Source of the DNA: a bacterium
Lineage (GTDB): Bacteria; Spirochaetota; UBA4802; UBA5550
Assembly: GCA_024224995.1 (NCBI GenBank)
Contig: JAAENB010001288.1
Location: forward strand, 1 to 6,289
DNA length: 6,289 bases
Direction of reading: 5' to 3'
This document shows, one piece after another, positions 4,335 through 6,289 of this stretch. Both the position numbers and the translations under genes were made by a program. Position 1 is the stretch's first letter. Every line of letters begins with the position of its first letter. The notes beneath the pieces are model-generated. The model had not been told where the DNA came from, searched no databases, and saw nothing but the letters and a program-made list of their open reading frames with translations.

Positions 4335-6158
4335 ATGAAAAATCTCGTTATAATTCTCATCCCTTTCATAATCGCGTTGTGCGGCTGTAAACTTAATGAT
4401 AATGCCGTTAGTAAAGCCGTGAGCCGGGATATTACTCCGCCTGTGGTGAGTATTGATTATCCCGCCAATGGTAAAACTTTTGGTTCCGGTAAAATTTTAA
4501 TTCAAGGCAGCGCCGCCGATGACCTGGAAGTGACTAAGGTTGAAACGTCTATTAATAACGGATCTTTTTCGGAAGCCAGCAAAGGTTTCTCATCGGGTTC
4601 CGAGACCCTGGAATGGATCTCCTATGTTGACACCAGTTCATTATCTAACGGGTCGCATACCATTACCGCCAAAGCTACGGATCTTTGGGATAATACCACT
4701 ACTGCCAGCATCTATATTATTGTGGACAACGGTACTCCCCTGGCTGTTATTTCGGGCGCTCCGCCTGTTATTAGCGATAAGACCGATTTGAATGTTTCCG
4801 TTTCAGGGGCCGGGATTGTTGCTTATAAGTATAATCTTGATGATGGCGGGTGGTCGGATGAGATTTCTGCGGAGGTTCCGATTACGGCGTCAGGGCTTGG
4901 TGCCGGGGAGCATGGTCTTTTGATTATTGGGAAGAAGATTGTGGATTCGAAAGAGGTGTGGCAGGATGCTACTACGGAGGCTACGGAGTTTTTTTGGTCT
5001 GTGAATACGAAGGTGAAGTTTATCCTTTCTGATGGGGCTAATGGAGATTTGTTTGGGAAAAGGGTAGCAATATCCTCCGACGGAAAAACTATAGTTACCG
5101 GAACTGAACATATGGAGGGATGGTCCGGTAATGTATTTGTGTACAGCTGGACGGGTAATAGCTGGAATGAGACAAAACTCAAAGCCTCAGATAGTGCTGA
5201 CTTTCTTAATTTTGGATCCAGTGTAGCAATATCCTCAGACGGCAATACTATTGCGGTGGGGGCTTTTGACGCCAAAGACTTTGGAGGATGTTCCGGGAGT
5301 GTCTACATATTCAGTCGGTTGGGTAGCAGCTGGAATCAAACACAAAAACTTACAGCTTCAGATGCTGCTGCTGAAGATTATTTTGGATTTAGTGTGGCAA
5401 TATCCTCAGACGGCAATTCTATTGTTGTGGGGGCTCGTTTTAACGATGATAAAGGGGAAAATTCCGGATCTGCATATGTTTATAATTGGACAGGTAGTCG
5501 ATGGAATGAAACTCAAAAACTTACAGCATCAGATGGTGCTGCCGACGATTGTTTTGGTATCGATGTGGCAGTATCCTCCAGCGGCAGTACTATTGTTGTT
5601 GGGGCTTATAAAAACAAAGATAATGGAGCAAATTCCGGGAGTGTCTACATATTCAGTCGGTCGGGTAGCAGCTGGAATCAAACTCAAAAACTTCTTGCTT
5701 CAGATGGTGCCGTCGGTGATAGATTTGGATATAGAGTAGTAATATCCTCAGACGGAAGTACTATTGCTGTGGGGGCTTATTATGACAATGATAATGGGGA
5801 AGGCTCCGGATCGGCATATGTTTATAATTGGACAGGTAGCAGCTGGAATGAAACAAAAATTATAGCCTCTGATGGTGCTGCCGGAGATTTGTTTGGAGAT
5901 AGTTTGGCAATATCCCCGGAAGGCAGTACTATTGTTGTCGGGGCTCGTTATGACGATGATAAAGGGGAACGTTCCGGATCTGTTTATATTTATAATTGGG
6001 TAGGCAGCAGCTGGGATGAAACAAAAATTATTGCTTCAGATGGTACCACCGAAAATTCTTTTGGATGGGGTGTAGCAGTATCCTCTGGTGGTAATAGTGT
6101 AATTGTAGGGGCTCCCGGAGTTAATCGTTGCGGGGCGCTATACCTTTTTTACCAATGA
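4335..6158 (+). CDS. Surface lipoprotein with Ig-like modules and seven-blade FG-GAP propeller
   Basis: A 607-aa lipoprotein with GGAGG 4 nt before the ATG. The signal ends in lipobox L-C-G-C (lipidated Cys18). Residues ~35-132 form a bacterial Ig-like domain (PPVVSIDYPANG, ILIQGSAADD, GSHTITAKATDLWDN). Residues ~136-230 form a second beta-sandwich module (YKYNLDDGGWS, GLGAGEHGLLIIGK, FFWSVNT). From 233 come seven repeats of about 57 residues, starting at 233, 286, 343, 400, 457, 513 and 569, each with F-G-x-x-[VL]-A-[IV]-S and G-x-[TS]-[IV]-x-V-G-A: FG-GAP repeats as in integrin-type propellers. Several carry Asp-rich loops (D484-N-D-N-G488, D540-D-D-K-G544) that could bind calcium. Seven blades would make a full ring; the last is short. 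Probably exposed at the surface for adhesion, ligand unknown. Last gene of the rightward operon. Confidence 0.9.
   Translation: MKNLVIILIPFIIALCGCKLNDNAVSKAVSRDITPPVVSIDYPANGKTFGSGKILIQGSAADDLEVTKVETSINNGSFSEASKGFSSGSETLEWISYVDTSSLSNGSHTITAKATDLWDNTTTASIYIIVDNGTPLAVISGAPPVISDKTDLNVSVSGAGIVAYKYNLDDGGWSDEISAEVPITASGLGAGEHGLLIIGKKIVDSKEVWQDATTEATEFFWSVNTKVKFILSDGANGDLFGKRVAISSDGKTIVTGTEHMEGWSGNVFVYSWTGNSWNETKLKASDSADFLNFGSSVAISSDGNTIAVGAFDAKDFGGCSGSVYIFSRLGSSWNQTQKLTASDAAAEDYFGFSVAISSDGNSIVVGARFNDDKGENSGSAYVYNWTGSRWNETQKLTASDGAADDCFGIDVAVSSSGSTIVVGAYKNKDNGANSGSVYIFSRSGSSWNQTQKLLASDGAVGDRFGYRVVISSDGSTIAVGAYYDNDNGEGSGSAYVYNWTGSSWNETKIIASDGAAGDLFGDSLAISPEGSTIVVGARYDDDKGERSGSVYIYNWVGSSWDETKIIASDGTTENSFGWGVAVSSGGNSVIVGAPGVNRCGALYLFYQ
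5190..5870 (+). repeat. Two-blade duplication (342-bp period) inside the FG-GAP propeller
   Basis: Blades 2+3 (5190-5531) and 4+5 (5532-5870) are copies of one two-blade unit. Blades 2 and 4 carry YIFSRxGSSWNQTQK, blades 3 and 5 carry YVYNWTGSxWNET. A 61-nt segment at 5291-5351 recurs at 5633-5693 with only two mismatches, exactly 342 bp apart, and TCCGGA at 5463 and 5805 in the B-type blades has the same spacing. The ABAB order implies duplication of a pair rather than of single blades. Confidence 0.85.
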
Positions 6159-6166
6159 AACAACAA

Positions 6167-6202
6167 AGACGGGGGACAGCTCTAAAAAAAGCTCCCCCGT
6201 CT
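6167..6202. terminator. GC-rich hairpin after the rightward operon
   Basis: AGACGGGGGA (6167-6176) and TCCCCCGTCT (6193-6202) are perfect inverted repeats forming a 10-bp stem 8 nt after the last stop codon. An inner AGCT/AGCT pairing is an alternative with a small bulge. On the plus strand it is followed by GCCCTTCCCC, not a T-tract; on the minus strand it is followed by TTTGTTGTTT. So it may terminate better leftward, may simply protect the mRNA 3' end, or may be a REP-like palindrome. Confidence 0.55.
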
Positions 6203-6289
6203 GCCCTTCCCCCTCTCAAGAAACTCTTTTTAAATAGGACTGGTTTCCGGGGGATGTTGTACCGGGGTTTGTACCTTGAAAGCGACGTG
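6203..6289. other. Right-edge stretch with no supported gene
   Basis: The last 87 nt contain no start with a ribosome site. All three minus-strand frames are open at the edge for at least 19 codons, so the tail of a convergent gene could enter here (for example one ending at a TAA near 6230), but the fragment is too short to judge. No repeat or RNA gene is seen. Confidence 0.4.

Noticed and set aside
4823..5275. Minus-strand open frames opposite the FG-GAP lipoprotein
   Set aside because: They are antisense to a clear repeat-containing protein and explained by its codon bias; no plausible start region.
5031..6158. CRISPR-like or tandem non-coding repeat array
   Set aside because: The periodic DNA stays in frame, the period of about 170 bp matches protein blades, and there are no short identical repeats separated by unique spacers.
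6203..6289. C-terminal end of a convergent minus-strand gene
   Set aside because: Several frames are open over this short stretch and none has a recognisable motif, so no frame can be chosen.

Overview
The window looks like part of a Gram-negative chromosome. Two lipoproteins carry lipoboxes, one protein pairs a signal peptide with a predicted outer-membrane beta-barrel, and an ECF sigma factor sits beside a membrane protein that is probably its anti-sigma factor. Base composition is moderate to AT-rich and most Shine-Dalgarno sites are clear. The protein styles (repeat-built surface lipoproteins, CsgG/TolB-like domains joined to barrels, STAS proteins) fit Spirochaetota or Desulfobacterota-like bacteria. 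That placement is an impression; no RNA or housekeeping marker is present.

The layout is two divergent operons around a regulatory region at about 1767-2015. Leftward (minus strand) run a 24-aa leader ORF, two STAS-domain proteins, an unrecognised 87-aa protein, a 33-aa single-helix membrane ORF, and a lipoprotein whose repeats resemble trimeric-adhesin heads and which runs off the left edge. Rightward (plus strand) run an ECF-type sigma factor, a membrane protein (probable anti-sigma factor), an outer-membrane protein with a CsgG/LpoB-like N-terminal domain and a C-terminal barrel, and a 607-aa lipoprotein with Ig-like modules and a seven-blade FG-GAP propeller. Genes within each operon overlap or nearly touch. 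A hairpin follows the last gene, and no gene is supported from 6159 to the right edge.

The most striking feature is a pair of nearly identical 36-bp elements in inverted orientation, GGGAACGAT - 11 nt - AGACATATAGAATATA, at 1810-1845 (minus) and 1941-1976 (plus). Each has an 8-9 nt A-tract just upstream and lies 39-43 nt from the first start codon of its operon. They look like twin ECF promoters (GGAAC-type -35). The simplest model is that the sigma factor switches on its own operon and the STAS/adhesin-like operon together.

Read as a whole, this is a candidate self-contained envelope-stress or surface-remodelling system: sigma factor, membrane anti-sigma, outer-membrane sensor-like protein, two STAS proteins as possible partner-switching inputs, and two large surface lipoproteins as outputs. 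The arrangement is seen directly; the functional links are inference.
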